Source of the DNA: UBA11346 sp038060575
Lineage (GTDB): Bacteria > Planctomycetota > UBA11346
DNA length: 64,000 nt
Reading direction: 5' to 3'
Assembly (NCBI GenBank): GCA_964652775.1
Contig: CAZZAM010000009.1
Span: 43,111 to 107,110 of the forward strand
The translations under genes and the position numbers were made by a program. The notes below the pieces were generated by a model that saw nothing but the letters and a program-made list of their open reading frames with translations, was not told the DNA's origin and did not search any database. Position 1 is the stretch's first letter; the number at the start of each line of letters is the position of its first letter. Shown piece by piece: positions 1 through 7,481 of the stretch.

Positions 1-324
1 ACGGGTCTGCCGCATCAACTTGAAGTCACCTCGACCGAGATCGCCGAAGCGATTCGCCCGCAGATCCAGACCATCGTTGGTGCGATTAAGATGGTTCTCG
101 AACGCACCGCTCCTGAGTTGGCTTCGGATCTGATCGAACGTGGGATCACCATGGCTGGCGGAACGAGTCAGTTGCGTGGACTTACTGATTTGGTTGCGCG
201 CGAAACCCGTTTGCCGGTGTATCTCGCCAATGATCCAATGACCTGCGTTGCGCGTGGATGTGCGGCGTTGCTCGATGATTTGGATAGTTTGAAACAGATC
301 CTCGAGGCTGGCGTTCAACAATAG
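1..324 (+). CDS. mreB: Rod-shape-determining actin MreB, C-terminal part
   Basis: The reading frame is open from the first base, so the gene begins upstream of the window and only about 107 C-terminal residues are visible. MreB forms membrane-associated actin-like filaments that organise sidewall peptidoglycan synthesis. The visible part contains the subdomain IA/IIA end of the family: an EAIRPQIQTIVGAIK helix, the ATP-site loop GITMAGGTSQLRGL, and the LPVYLANDPMTCVARGCA stretch that matches the usual MreB ending before the last helix. A terminal stop lies at 322-324. A hairpin-rich dispersed repeat starts three bases later and may end the transcript. Family assignment is strong; full length cannot be judged. 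Confidence 0.93.
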   Translation, partial: TGLPHQLEVTSTEIAEAIRPQIQTIVGAIKMVLERTAPELASDLIERGITMAGGTSQLRGLTDLVARETRLPVYLANDPMTCVARGCAALLDDLDSLKQILEAGVQQ

Positions 325-326
325 CT

Positions 327-430
327 GTAGGGGCTCTGCCCCTACTACCCCGCTGGCTTTGTCGCGGTTTGGTTTTGTCGGCGAGCATCCAAAACCATGG
401 CGGCATCGGCTGCGCCGATTATATGCCGCC
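327..430 (-). repeat. Dispersed structured repeat, copy A
   Basis: Read on the minus strand this is a hairpin with arms GGCGGCAT/ATGCCGCC containing an ATAAT bulge and an inner CGGC/GCCG stem, a second hairpin GGTTTTG/CAAAACC, a linker CGACAAAGCCAGCGGGG, and a last hairpin GTAGGGGC/GCCCCTAC. The same layout recurs at 37413-37514 and 52645-52760. It sits directly behind mreB, so it could act as a terminator or be a REP/MITE-like unit or a small RNA. Confidence 0.75.
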
Positions 431-462
431 ATCACCGCACGGCGCCAGAACAGTTGTGTGAA

Positions 463-885
463 TTACGGTTTCGTAGCTGCGCCTGGAACTTTGCGTGCCG
501 CGAGACTGGCTTTTGAAAAGATCACCCGTTGCCACGGATGCTGTTCGAGCGTCGTCGTGAGTTCCTTAGGAACAGCGTTACTGGGATCCAGTTGCGCCAA
601 CGTCAGCAGGGTCGCACTCGAGAGATCAAAGGCTTTGATCTGCGGATGTGCCCAGGTGCGCTCCTTGCGGTAGTAGGGGAACATCCACTGAAGGGCTGAA
701 CGTAGAGACCTGCCGTCAGGACATTGCCAATTCCATAGATCGCTTCCGTGATTGCGTGCGACCTGAGCAACGCACGTAAACCCCAACAAGTTGTACGTGC
801 AGTACGTGAACGACAGCGTCCGGTTCACTTCATGTGGTTGGGCGCCGTCGGCGGCGATCTGCATCGCAACCCACGCCCAGGCCGA
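463..885 (-). pseudogene. Alginate-lyase-like gene remnant
   Basis: The minus strand encodes about 140 residues that look like the C-terminal part of the alginate lyase family (PF05426/PL5-like alpha-barrel enzymes that cleave uronic acid polymers). Visible family signatures are the ADGAQPHEVNRT segment followed by a Tyr-rich stretch and NLLGFT, then GSDLWNWQCPDGRSLR and the WMFPYY block. Reading upstream, an in-frame stop occurs at 886-888, and the N-terminal two thirds, including the catalytic region expected in this family, is absent. No ribosome binding site precedes the ATG at 862-864. I read it as a decayed fragment rather than a gene. It lies outside the tRNA-linked element. Confidence 0.6.
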
Positions 886-888
886 TCA

Positions 889-1127
889 CGTCGCAAAAAC
901 ACGCACTGTTGTCGCCGCGCTGGTTTATGAGGCGGTTCATTCAAACCAGAACCAGGCACACCTTGATCTGTTCATGGGTGAGGCAGAGGCGTGGTGGGGC
1001 GGGTTGGAGCGGCGCTAGGTCGGAATCGTCGATGGTCAGGCGGCATGGGAGTTACATGCGCCTGGATAATCTAAATTTGCAACACGCTGCTAGGAGCGGC
1101 ATGTTTCATCGAGCGTCAATAAACAAC
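889..1127. other. Intergenic DNA without a supportable gene
   Basis: Short plus-strand frames run through this stretch, one ending at 1018 with a hydrophilic C-terminus, but none has a convincing start or family resemblance. It lies between the decayed lyase fragment and the terminator left of the element and may be further degraded coding DNA. Confidence 0.5.
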
Positions 1128-1153
1128 AAACCCCCGGCTTTCACCGGGGGTTT
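1128..1153 (-). terminator. Original terminator of the tRNA-Cys locus (left of the element)
   Basis: A perfect hairpin with arms AAACCCCCGG and CCGGGGGTTT around a 6-nt loop lies immediately downstream, in the minus direction, of the displaced tRNA 3' end at 1158-1205. It is best read as the chromosomal terminator that served tRNA-Cys before the element separated the two. Confidence 0.75.
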
Positions 1154-1156
1154 CTC

Positions 1157-1205
1157 TTGGAGGCGCGACCCGGATTCGAACCGGGGTACACGGATTTGCA
1201 ATCCG
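1157..1205 (-). repeat. attL: Left attachment site: displaced 3' end of tRNA-Cys
   Basis: These 49 bases are identical to 17048-17096, the 3' half of the intact tRNA-Cys (anticodon arm, variable loop, T arm, 3' acceptor strand, discriminator and CCA). The 5' half of the tRNA is missing here. Together with the adjacent integrase this defines the left end of an integrated element. Whether to call it attL or attR depends on convention. Confidence 0.93.
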
Positions 1206-1294
1206 TGAGGGGCGTTTAGCTGACATGCGCTGGAGCGCGTGCCAGCGGAACAAGAATTCAGATTGCTCTGGAAATACTGGTGTAATATGCGTTG

Positions 1295-2530
1295 ATGCGC
1301 GTACCCAAGGACTCCCCCGTGGTTCCCCTGACCGAGACTGAAACTGTTCCCCCAGGGACCGAAAGTTCCCCCAGCCTTCCCCAAATTGAGGGAACGCAGG
1401 TTCGTGGAATTCGTGGTGTCGTGGTCGAGGATCGTTTCGAGGCGGGACGTCATTCGGGGAAGCGGTGGAAGTTTCGCGTCTTCAGCAGCACGACGGGGCG
1501 CTACAAGAGCAAAAGCTTTGCCGTTAAGCCGGCTGGTTGGAAGTGGGCTAAGGAGATGATGGGCCGACTCGCTGCTGGCTTGGAGCGAACTGGGCGACTG
1601 CCCCTGAACGGCATCATCGAGGACTACCTTGCCGATTTGAAACGTAGGGGGCGCAGTGAACTTCATAGGAACGATGTGAAGTTAAGCCTCGACCAAGCGG
1701 TAGCGGCAGGAGTGGGAGATTTGCGTGCTCCAAGCGTGTCGTTCAAAGTACGGGCATGGTTACGGACGGTGACAAATGTCCACAAGCGGACAAAGGGAAG
1801 GCCTTTGTCGGCTCGCAGTCGCAACAAGAAGCTCGTTCATCTGAAAGGCGCGGTCCATTTCGCTCTTGAAAATGGCATGCTTAACGTCGATCCACTTATG
1901 GGCGTTCGTCAGGAAGACGAACCCGCTGGGCGACGGCTCAAGGAGATCTACGACATTGAAGAGCTGCGTCTAATGGTGTCGGACAAACACCGCGAGCATC
2001 CCACGTGGCTGCTGGCCTGTTTGCTGGTCTATGGCGGATTTCGCATCGGCGAGGCATGCGCCTTGCGCTGGGAGTGGTTCGATTGGACGGGCGGAGTGAT
2101 CTCGATTAAACAGGCAGCAGGATTCAGGCTGAAGCGCAACCAAGAGCGCCGGGCACCGATCCTCAAGGAGCTGCGAGAGATCTTCAAACCGATTGCCAAC
2201 CACACTGGCTACGTTTTGCCCGCCTTTGCCAATCTTTCGAGCACGCTGAAAACTTGGCGCTTCCGAACATATCTGGAAAAGATTGGCGTTGAACTGTGCG
2301 AGCAACCGGCGCACGCGGTACGGCATTCATGGGTCAGCTTGCGGTTGGCGTTGGGCGTGCCATCGCTCGTAGTGCAGATGGAGGCGGGACATCGCACGCC
2401 TCTCACGACAGCGCGGTATGCTCATGCTGTGCCGGCTGCCTGGATTGCGGAGTGGCCGAAAGGAGGGGAGTTTGCGTTGCGGAATGAGCTCAAGGCACCT
2501 GCTGTTGAAGCAATGGCCAAGTCAGGGTGA
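1295..2530 (+). CDS. int: Tyrosine recombinase (integrase) of the tRNA-Cys element
   Basis: A phage-type integrase of about 411 residues that would recombine the tRNA-Cys attachment sites to insert and excise the element. The C-terminal catalytic domain shows the family residues: Arg in GFRIGEACALRW near residue 250, the HAVRH box near 340, the His of EAGHRTP near 364 and the nucleophile Tyr in TARYAHA near 375. Residues about 85-210 form the SAM-like core-binding domain; the N-terminus is Pro-rich with an arm-type segment. A TTG lies one codon upstream of the chosen ATG, and no clear Shine-Dalgarno site is visible. It reads inward from the left att site, as usual for tRNA-targeting islands. 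A damaged second copy of its 3' end lies at 2848-3080. Confidence 0.93.
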   Translation: MRVPKDSPVVPLTETETVPPGTESSPSLPQIEGTQVRGIRGVVVEDRFEAGRHSGKRWKFRVFSSTTGRYKSKSFAVKPAGWKWAKEMMGRLAAGLERTGRLPLNGIIEDYLADLKRRGRSELHRNDVKLSLDQAVAAGVGDLRAPSVSFKVRAWLRTVTNVHKRTKGRPLSARSRNKKLVHLKGAVHFALENGMLNVDPLMGVRQEDEPAGRRLKEIYDIEELRLMVSDKHREHPTWLLACLLVYGGFRIGEACALRWEWFDWTGGVISIKQAAGFRLKRNQERRAPILKELREIFKPIANHTGYVLPAFANLSSTLKTWRFRTYLEKIGVELCEQPAHAVRHSWVSLRLALGVPSLVVQMEAGHRTPLTTARYAHAVPAAWIAEWPKGGEFALRNELKAPAVEAMAKSG

Positions 2531-2654
2531 GGCCACCACCCCCGGGAGGGTGCCTCGTTTTAGGGTCCCATACGCAAGGGACTCGTTCAGCGGAGCCCCC
2601 GACGAGCTTAGAGATGCTGAGTGCATATTCGAATTGCTCGTCGTGTCCTAAATA

Positions 2655-2831
2655 TTGTTTTACATCACCAACTCGACCCACGTCGCCGTCGCGCTGAAAT
2701 ACGACAAGGACAACATGGCCGCGCCGGTTGTTCTCGCCAAAGGCTACGACGAAGTCGCGCAACGTATAAAAACCATCGCTGCCGAGCACGATATTCCGAT
2801 GGTCTAAAACAGCTCGCCCGTACGTGCCAGA
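2655..2831 (+). pseudogene. FlhB/SctU C-terminal domain fragment
   Basis: In one frame the plus strand encodes the conserved cytoplasmic domain of the flagellar/type III export switch protein: STHVAVALKYD, then MAAPVVLAKGYDEVAQRIK, then AAEHDIPMV. The codon after MV is TAA where the family has Glu in the VEN..PLAR motif, and the following NSSPVRA keeps the rest of that motif, so the fragment carries a nonsense change. The usual autocleavage motif NPTH reads NSTH here. The membrane part is missing. The piece lies between the intact integrase and the integrase remnant, which suggests a scar of earlier recombination. No other flagellar gene occurs in the window. Confidence 0.78.
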
Positions 2832-2847
2832 TAGGAGGGTCGTCACC

Positions 2848-3080
2848 GATAGTACAGATGGAGGCGGGACACCGCACCCCACTACAACGGTGCGGTATGC
2901 TCATGCCATACCTGCGGCGTGGATCGTAGATTGGTCGAAGGGTGGGGAGTTTGCGCTGCGGGGGACGTTGTTGCGCCGGTGGTTGAGCCGGTGGTTGAGC
3001 CGGTGGCCAAGTCAGGCTGATGCTACCCCCACCCCGGAGGGTGCCTCGTTTTGGGGTCCCTTCCGCAGGGACTCCCGTAT
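2848..3080 (+). pseudogene. Diverged partial copy of the integrase 3' end
   Basis: This stretch repeats, with scattered differences, the integrase segment and downstream DNA at about 2371-2590: the QMEAGHRTPL box, the RYAHA tyrosine motif, the AAWI..W.KGGEFALR tail and then a non-coding GGGTGCCTCGTTTT segment. A one-base deletion between the His and Tyr boxes shifts the frame, so it cannot encode a recombinase. A 15-bp direct repeat encoding RWLS lies near 2983-3003. It probably derives from a related element that occupied the same site. Confidence 0.8.
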
Positions 3081-3144
3081 TTTTCGCCCCTTGAGACTTC
3101 GATCTCTGGAGCATTCTGCATCGTACCCCGATCAGGGAAGATTC

Positions 3145-4872
3145 ATGAATGACTTGAGAAAGTTGATCGTTGCCGCTTACTCTGCCAATGAATTAATTCC
3201 TTTTATTTGTCAATATCGTTCGGAAGAAGAATCGCTCGTTCAGTTGCTTGGTGAGTTAGATCATACTAGAGAGATCGATTTAATTGCTTGTGTAACGACC
3301 GTGAAGCGGGTGCCAGGCGATACGACATTCTTCAATGTAAAAGATATTTTCGAGCGCGTTCTTCCTAGCCTGGATCGCAATGTGAGCCAGGTGATGAATT
3401 GCGTCACTTATTTGTTTTCTGTCGCTAATGGCGATGGTACGGCCGGGTCTGTTTTTAGTCCTTATACTGCGTTTTGTAAGATTGATATTCGTCGTGCGCA
3501 AGAAGCTGTAGACCTTGCGGTAAGCGAGCCTTCAAGGTTTAAAATATTGATTCCATCCAGCTTGGCTGCGTGGTCCACTCACGATCTCGCGGGCGCTTTT
3601 GCCCGCTGTGTCGTCCTATCGGCAGATGAAGACGCTGAGGTAGGGCCTCAGGGCTTGTATGGTATCGGTAGTCTAGCGTTTAATGACCAATCTAGAGAGG
3701 TGTTGGACCGAGCAATTAAGTTTTTGGTTAAAACCATGAATGAGGAGACAGACGATATTCGCTTGGCGGCATGTATTCACTCTTGCGCATCTCTTCCGAA
3801 TGGCCTCACGGAAATTGCGAAGCAATGGATGCCCACGGCTATAAGAATTGCTCGACCAGAACTACCGAGGGTTATTCATGAGTTAACCACGTTACTCTTT
3901 TGCTCCTGCGAAAAAATAGAAAAGGACTTCATCAGTGAGTTGGCGATAAAAATAAGATCGGTAAATTCTAAAAATTCCGGGACAATTTATCATGTAGATA
4001 TGGCCCTGAGTCGACTGGTGGATCTTGGGCATGAGAGGATTGCAATAGAGACTGCGGAAGTACTTGTGACTCGAAAAGACGATCCAGTTTCTCCCAAAAG
4101 TTTAGACGGATTCCAGCATTCCATATTGGATAAAGACCATCTTTCTTTGGTTGCCACAAAGTGGTTTCTGAAGGCAGATGTCGTTTTATGCCGATGGGTA
4201 TTAAAGATGGTGGGTTCCATTCATGGAAATGAGATTTCAATCGCGGTAGACAAAAGCCTTGTCAGAGAAGGTTCGGAGGATGATTTAATGTTCTTATCTC
4301 GAAAGTCCGTTGGGTATCTCAACTCACATCCAATAACCGCTGCTAGCATGATTTTATCGTGCATGAGCCTTTCAAAGAACGACGAGTACAAGGACGAGTT
4401 ATCGAACTTATTGCTGAATCCGCTTTTGCTCAGTTATTCGGACAAATTACCGAAATATTTGCTCGAATACTTGCCTGGGTGTGCACCGGAAATAACCGAC
4501 CGAGTAAAGCTACAATTGGCCAAACATGATGGATGGCTAAAGCAGCTGCAATCTATGCCGTCTCATGATGAGTTACTTCCATCGGAAAATCAAAGAAGAG
4601 AATATAATCAATATATGAGTGAGATCGTAAGGGAATCTATGGACAGCGAATCTAAAAAATCTGTTTTTATGCAAATGGTTTCAAAAACGATTGTCCTATA
4701 TGGGGATTCAACTTCTGGGATGATGCACGTCGGACGGGGTAAATCGCAGAGATTTGAGTCGAAAATGTCTAACGCCTCGATTGATTTCGAGGTCCCTCGT
4801 CTTCCGACGCTAGATCCATGGGGATTTGATATATCAATGCGCCGGTTTCGTAATGAGAAGTTTGAGCCATGA
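3145..4872 (+). CDS. Uncharacterised helical protein, first gene of a coupled pair
   Basis: A protein of 575 residues that I do not recognise. The open frame extends further upstream, but only through the integrase remnant; the ATG at 3145 is preceded by AGGGAAG at good spacing. The sequence is mostly amphipathic helices over residues 1-480, resembling a HEAT/ARM-like scaffold, with no signal peptide or membrane segment. The C-terminal 90 residues differ: SVFMQMVSKTIVLYG, a basic turn, then FEVPRLPTLDPWG and an RFRNE ending, which look like a conserved beta-containing module. The stop overlaps the next start (ATGA at 4869-4872), so the two are translated together. Codon usage is clearly A/T-richer than the flanking chromosome. 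Position beside a restriction enzyme on an integrase island suggests defence, by inference. Confidence 0.85.
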   Translation: MNDLRKLIVAAYSANELIPFICQYRSEEESLVQLLGELDHTREIDLIACVTTVKRVPGDTTFFNVKDIFERVLPSLDRNVSQVMNCVTYLFSVANGDGTAGSVFSPYTAFCKIDIRRAQEAVDLAVSEPSRFKILIPSSLAAWSTHDLAGAFARCVVLSADEDAEVGPQGLYGIGSLAFNDQSREVLDRAIKFLVKTMNEETDDIRLAACIHSCASLPNGLTEIAKQWMPTAIRIARPELPRVIHELTTLLFCSCEKIEKDFISELAIKIRSVNSKNSGTIYHVDMALSRLVDLGHERIAIETAEVLVTRKDDPVSPKSLDGFQHSILDKDHLSLVATKWFLKADVVLCRWVLKMVGSIHGNEISIAVDKSLVREGSEDDLMFLSRKSVGYLNSHPITAASMILSCMSLSKNDEYKDELSNLLLNPLLLSYSDKLPKYLLEYLPGCAPEITDRVKLQLAKHDGWLKQLQSMPSHDELLPSENQRREYNQYMSEIVRESMDSESKKSVFMQMVSKTIVLYGDSTSGMMHVGRGKSQRFESKMSNASIDFEVPRLPTLDPWGFDISMRRFRNEKFEP

Positions 4873-6575
4873 AGCTTCTTCTTCTTCAGTATATTAATGG
4901 AATGAGAGAGAGGCCGGAGCTTGAAGCTCTGTTGCCAAACTTAGTAACAGAAATGGGGATGCGGGTTTTCTCTAGAGCGAATAGAGGGGCTAGACAGTAT
5001 GGGGTAGATGTCGCAGCCGTGGGAACTCAGGATTCAGGGGAGGAGGTCGTTTATCTTTTTTCAATAAAATCAGGAGACCTAACAAGATCAGAGTGGCAAG
5101 ACGGAGTTCAATCCTTGAAGCCATCGCTCGAAGAGATATTGGAGGTTTACATACCGACGCATCTTCCCGTGGATTTACGAGGAAAAAAAATAATAGTCGT
5201 AATGTGTTTTGGTGGTTCTGTTCGCCAAGATGTTGTTTTAAATGTTTCGGCGTTTGAAACGAAACACACTTCTGAAAAAACTTCTTTTGATAGATGGGAC
5301 GGGGACAAGTTAGTCCAGCTTATTGAGCAATACCTGCTTAGTGAGCAGTTGGTTCCCATAGAGGTGAGATCTCATCTACGAAAGGCGATTGCTCTTGTTG
5401 AAGAGCCGGATGCCTGTGTCCGATACTTTTCAACGGTAATTCGGTATTTTGTCGAATCAAAATATACCAAGCCGAAAGAGATCAGTACTGCTTTGAAAAA
5501 GCTTTCCGTTTGTGTGTGGGTTATCGTAGTTTGGTCCAGAGAATCCAAGAATTTAGAATCGTCGATGAGGATAACGGAAGGGGCTCTTCTGAATGCATGG
5601 CATCTTATCAAGGCAGATGCCAAAGATGATGAAATAAGCCAGGCTTGGGAGTCAATCCTGTCGGCTTATCTCACTGTTTATAAGGAGTACACGGAGAAGG
5701 TTGCAATTTCGGCCGATATCTTTTGTGGGCTTTCAGTTGCTGTTCGATCATCGCATCCAGTGGATGTGAACTTGGCCATGTTTAAACTTATTGGCAGAGT
5801 CTCTCTTTTTGGAATATGGCTACAAGCAGCGGCTCCGAAGGGGCCTGACGGATTGCCGGATCGACAAATTGGAAGGCCCATTTGTGAACTTATTCGCCGA
5901 GTAATTCTAAATAATCCGACTTTAAACACACCGATTAAAGATGATCACGTCGTTGAAATTGGACTCCTATGTTTTTTCATGTCATTTTACGAAGAGTTTC
6001 GTGAATTTTTGCACTCGTACCTTTCGAATATTGCTGATAGCAGTCTCCTGGCCATGGAGGCCAACGGACCATTCCCTTGTATTTTACAAGACTACTCAGA
6101 GCTGATTCGACACCCTCAAAGCAGAGAGACGGACTACATCCATCGTTGTACTGCCTCTTCAGTATTGTACCCAACCTTAGCCGTTTGGGGAGTCGTCGTT
6201 GGCAAAGATGAGATATATTTATCGATTAGGTCAGCAAAAGAGAATCAGCTTTCTCATTGTTCATTTCAAATTTGGTCTCCCAATAAGGACACCGAGGCGC
6301 ATTTATACTTAAACGATTCGCTACATGGCACTTCATATTTAGGTCTGAGCATGGGTGAAAATCCAGACAACTTCCTTCAAGACGTTTGGTCGGAGTGTGA
6401 GGCAGAACCATCGTTCAATGATTTATCATGCATTAAATATGGATATTATCCGGTGCTTCTTACTGCGTGTAGGCGGTACCGACTCGCACTTCCATTTCAT
6501 CTTGTGAAAGAAATTTACTTATTGCATAAAGCATCTCGGGACGCGGACCTCCGCAAAACTACAGTTGGCGGGTGA
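4869..6575 (+). CDS. Uncharacterised protein with nuclease-like N-terminal domain, second gene of the pair
   Basis: A protein of 568 residues. Residues about 20-150 resemble a restriction-endonuclease-like (PD-(D/E)xK/Mrr-type) fold: a helix with Glu28, then QYGVDVAAVG with Asp47, a strand VVYLFSIKSGD with Lys67, and further alternating strands such as KKIIVVMCFGG. The residue before the usual x-Lys is Ser65 instead of Glu or Gln, so activity is uncertain. The remaining 400 residues are helical with no recognised motif; a short beta-rich region lies near 435-500. It overlaps the upstream gene by four bases and is equally A+T-rich. It converges on the cyclase gene, with a 15-bp gap. I infer a two-component defence module in which this is the likely effector. 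Confidence 0.83.
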   Translation: MKLLLLQYINGMRERPELEALLPNLVTEMGMRVFSRANRGARQYGVDVAAVGTQDSGEEVVYLFSIKSGDLTRSEWQDGVQSLKPSLEEILEVYIPTHLPVDLRGKKIIVVMCFGGSVRQDVVLNVSAFETKHTSEKTSFDRWDGDKLVQLIEQYLLSEQLVPIEVRSHLRKAIALVEEPDACVRYFSTVIRYFVESKYTKPKEISTALKKLSVCVWVIVVWSRESKNLESSMRITEGALLNAWHLIKADAKDDEISQAWESILSAYLTVYKEYTEKVAISADIFCGLSVAVRSSHPVDVNLAMFKLIGRVSLFGIWLQAAAPKGPDGLPDRQIGRPICELIRRVILNNPTLNTPIKDDHVVEIGLLCFFMSFYEEFREFLHSYLSNIADSSLLAMEANGPFPCILQDYSELIRHPQSRETDYIHRCTASSVLYPTLAVWGVVVGKDEIYLSIRSAKENQLSHCSFQIWSPNKDTEAHLYLNDSLHGTSYLGLSMGENPDNFLQDVWSECEAEPSFNDLSCIKYGYYPVLLTACRRYRLALPFHLVKEIYLLHKASRDADLRKTTVGG

Positions 6576-6590
6576 ATGCCGGCAAATGCA

Positions 6591-7418
6591 CTAGGTCGCA
6601 TCGCCGTCAGAGCAACGGAGCTGGACCGAAGAAACATCGTAGGCAATCTGATTATCACCCTGTAAATCTTTATTCTTAGCTTGCACTTCTGAAATTTTAT
6701 ACTTTTCGAAGAGCTGTGGACGATGAATCAGATAGTTTCCTGCAGTCTGATTCCAATAGACGCAATCAGCATTCGCTGCACTGCACATTCTAACTGCACC
6801 AACAACCGCTCTGCCGAGAACTGTGACATTGTCTGTTGCGCGCTTCATCACTTCCCGGTTTATCCCCAACATTGGAAGATCCGTAAGTATGCAGGAGCCA
6901 TAGTCGACGCCAATGGAAAGCCCGTATTTTTCAGGAATACAACCGGCACTCACCATAAATTTATGCTTAATCTCGTTGATGAATAAGTTCTGCGAATAAT
7001 CACAAAATTCCAGGACCTTGGATGCCAAACGGTAGAACTCTTGATCTATATCTTTGGATGTTGGTTCCATTTCTTTTGTCCAGAATAGCAAGGCTCCGTC
7101 GCCGGTAAACTTGTCGAACCAACCACCTAGTTCATGGCATTTGTCCTTAAGACGACAAAGAAATTCGGCCATCGTGGCTGCGTAGTGATTGAAGTCTTCA
7201 TAATGAAGCATGACAGTTGTCGATTTTCGAATGTCTAATGAAACAACAAATGTATACGCTCTATTCGTCTCAATTCTTTCGTGCAGATTATTCGAGCATG
7301 TTTTTGCCATTTCAGGCGTCCATCGCCCTTTCCCTCGACCGTTCTGAATGTTTTCCCAGTGAATGATTGGTGGGGGACTAGGATTCTCAATATCTGAATG
7401 GCCGGTCGATTCGGTCAT
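6591..7418 (-). CDS. Class III nucleotidyl cyclase, Pycsar-like
   Basis: A soluble 275-residue protein with one class III cyclase domain (about residues 52-245) that would make a cyclic nucleotide from an NTP. The first metal Asp is Asp62 in SLDIRKST; the second is Asp107 in FDKFTGDG, preceded by Lys103. GLSIGVDYG (167-174) and VTVLGRAVVGAVRM (198-211) follow in the usual order. The transition-state Asn of the AVNLAAR motif is replaced by Val206 while Arg210 is kept. Stand-alone soluble cyclases of this size beside restriction systems are typical of Pycsar defence, which makes cCMP or cUMP; nucleotide choice cannot be read here. AAGGG precedes the ATG. It follows the restriction enzyme in the same direction after 63 bp. 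No Pycsar-type effector with transmembrane or TIR domain is adjacent. Confidence 0.85.
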   Translation of the reverse strand: MTESTGHSDIENPSPPPIIHWENIQNGRGKGRWTPEMAKTCSNNLHERIETNRAYTFVVSLDIRKSTTVMLHYEDFNHYAATMAEFLCRLKDKCHELGGWFDKFTGDGALLFWTKEMEPTSKDIDQEFYRLASKVLEFCDYSQNLFINEIKHKFMVSAGCIPEKYGLSIGVDYGSCILTDLPMLGINREVMKRATDNVTVLGRAVVGAVRMCSAANADCVYWNQTAGNYLIHRPQLFEKYKISEVQAKNKDLQGDNQIAYDVSSVQLRCSDGDAT

Positions 7419-7481
7419 AAAAATGCCCTTTGGTTTGATGTGTTTACTGGCACCGATGTTGATGACCAGGCAGCGCGAAGA

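Noticed and set aside
2824..3144. 107-codon N-terminal extension of the gene at 3145
   Set aside because: It is translated from the decayed integrase copy; the ATG at 3145 has the better ribosome binding site.
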